Under the pieces are notes generated by a model. It searched no databases, was not told the origin of the DNA, and worked only from the letters and a program-made list of their open reading frames with translations. DNA of 16,986 bases, taken from the NCBI GenBank assembly GCA_022709465.1, contig JAKLIT010000014.1:1-16986 (forward strand), given 5' to 3'. Source of the stretch: Candidatus Omnitrophota bacterium (GTDB lineage: Bacteria > Omnitrophota > Koll11 > Pluralincolimonadales > Pluralincolimonadaceae). This document shows, piece by piece, positions 14,336 through 16,986 of this stretch; position 1 is the first letter of the stretch, and every line of letters starts with the position of its first letter. Made by a program: the position numbers and the translations under genes.

Positions 14336-16986
<2,651 letters not shown>

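Overview
This window is the chromosomal replication-origin region of a bacterium with a Gram-negative-type envelope. A divergent origin cluster fills about 5.5-17 kb: rpmH-rnpA-yidD-yidC-jag-mnmG-parA-parB run leftward on the minus strand, and dnaA-dnaN-dciA-gyrB run rightward on the plus strand. YidC is the long form with a periplasmic domain. There is a family 9 (heptosyltransferase-type) glycosyltransferase, and base composition is moderate with heavy use of ATA and AGG codons. These traits fit an uncultivated Gram-negative phylum; an Omnitrophota-like lineage is a guess from style only and was not tested.

Left region (1-5519) is a surface-glycan cluster. A TMTC-type membrane glycosyltransferase runs off the left edge on the minus strand. 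A divergent promoter region separates it from four tightly packed plus-strand genes: two polytopic GT-C-like enzymes, a GT2 polyprenyl-phosphate-type glycosyltransferase with two C-terminal membrane helices, and a GT9 enzyme. The last of these overlaps the 3' end of parB tail to tail.

Middle region (5473-11472) carries chromosome segregation (parA, parB, two perfect parS palindromes), tRNA modification (mnmG), membrane insertion (yidC, yidD, a Jag N-domain-only protein) and the RNase P protein/L34 pair. One parS lies between the parA -10 box and the parA start codon. The other is translated as the C-terminal tail of YidC. mnmG has no ATG, GTG or TTG upstream of its FAD-binding motif. mnmE, rsmG and recF, common companions of these genes, are not present.

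Right region (11473-16986) holds the divergent rpmH/dnaA promoters with two DnaA boxes, then dnaA, and then a 231-bp dnaA-dnaN spacer with further DnaA boxes, a run of six trinucleotides matching the DnaA-trio element and an AT-rich stretch. This spacer is the likely unwinding site. dnaN, dciA (helicase loader) and gyrB (cut by the right edge) follow almost without gaps. The housekeeping genes are co-directional with replication leaving this origin, whereas the plus-strand sugar-transfer genes are head-on.

No wholly new multi-gene system was evident. The points worth a second look are the missing mnmG start, the two oddly placed parS sites, the DnaA-trio/box layout, the leaderless-looking divergent promoters, the Jag N-domain-only gene and an altered groove residue in YidC.
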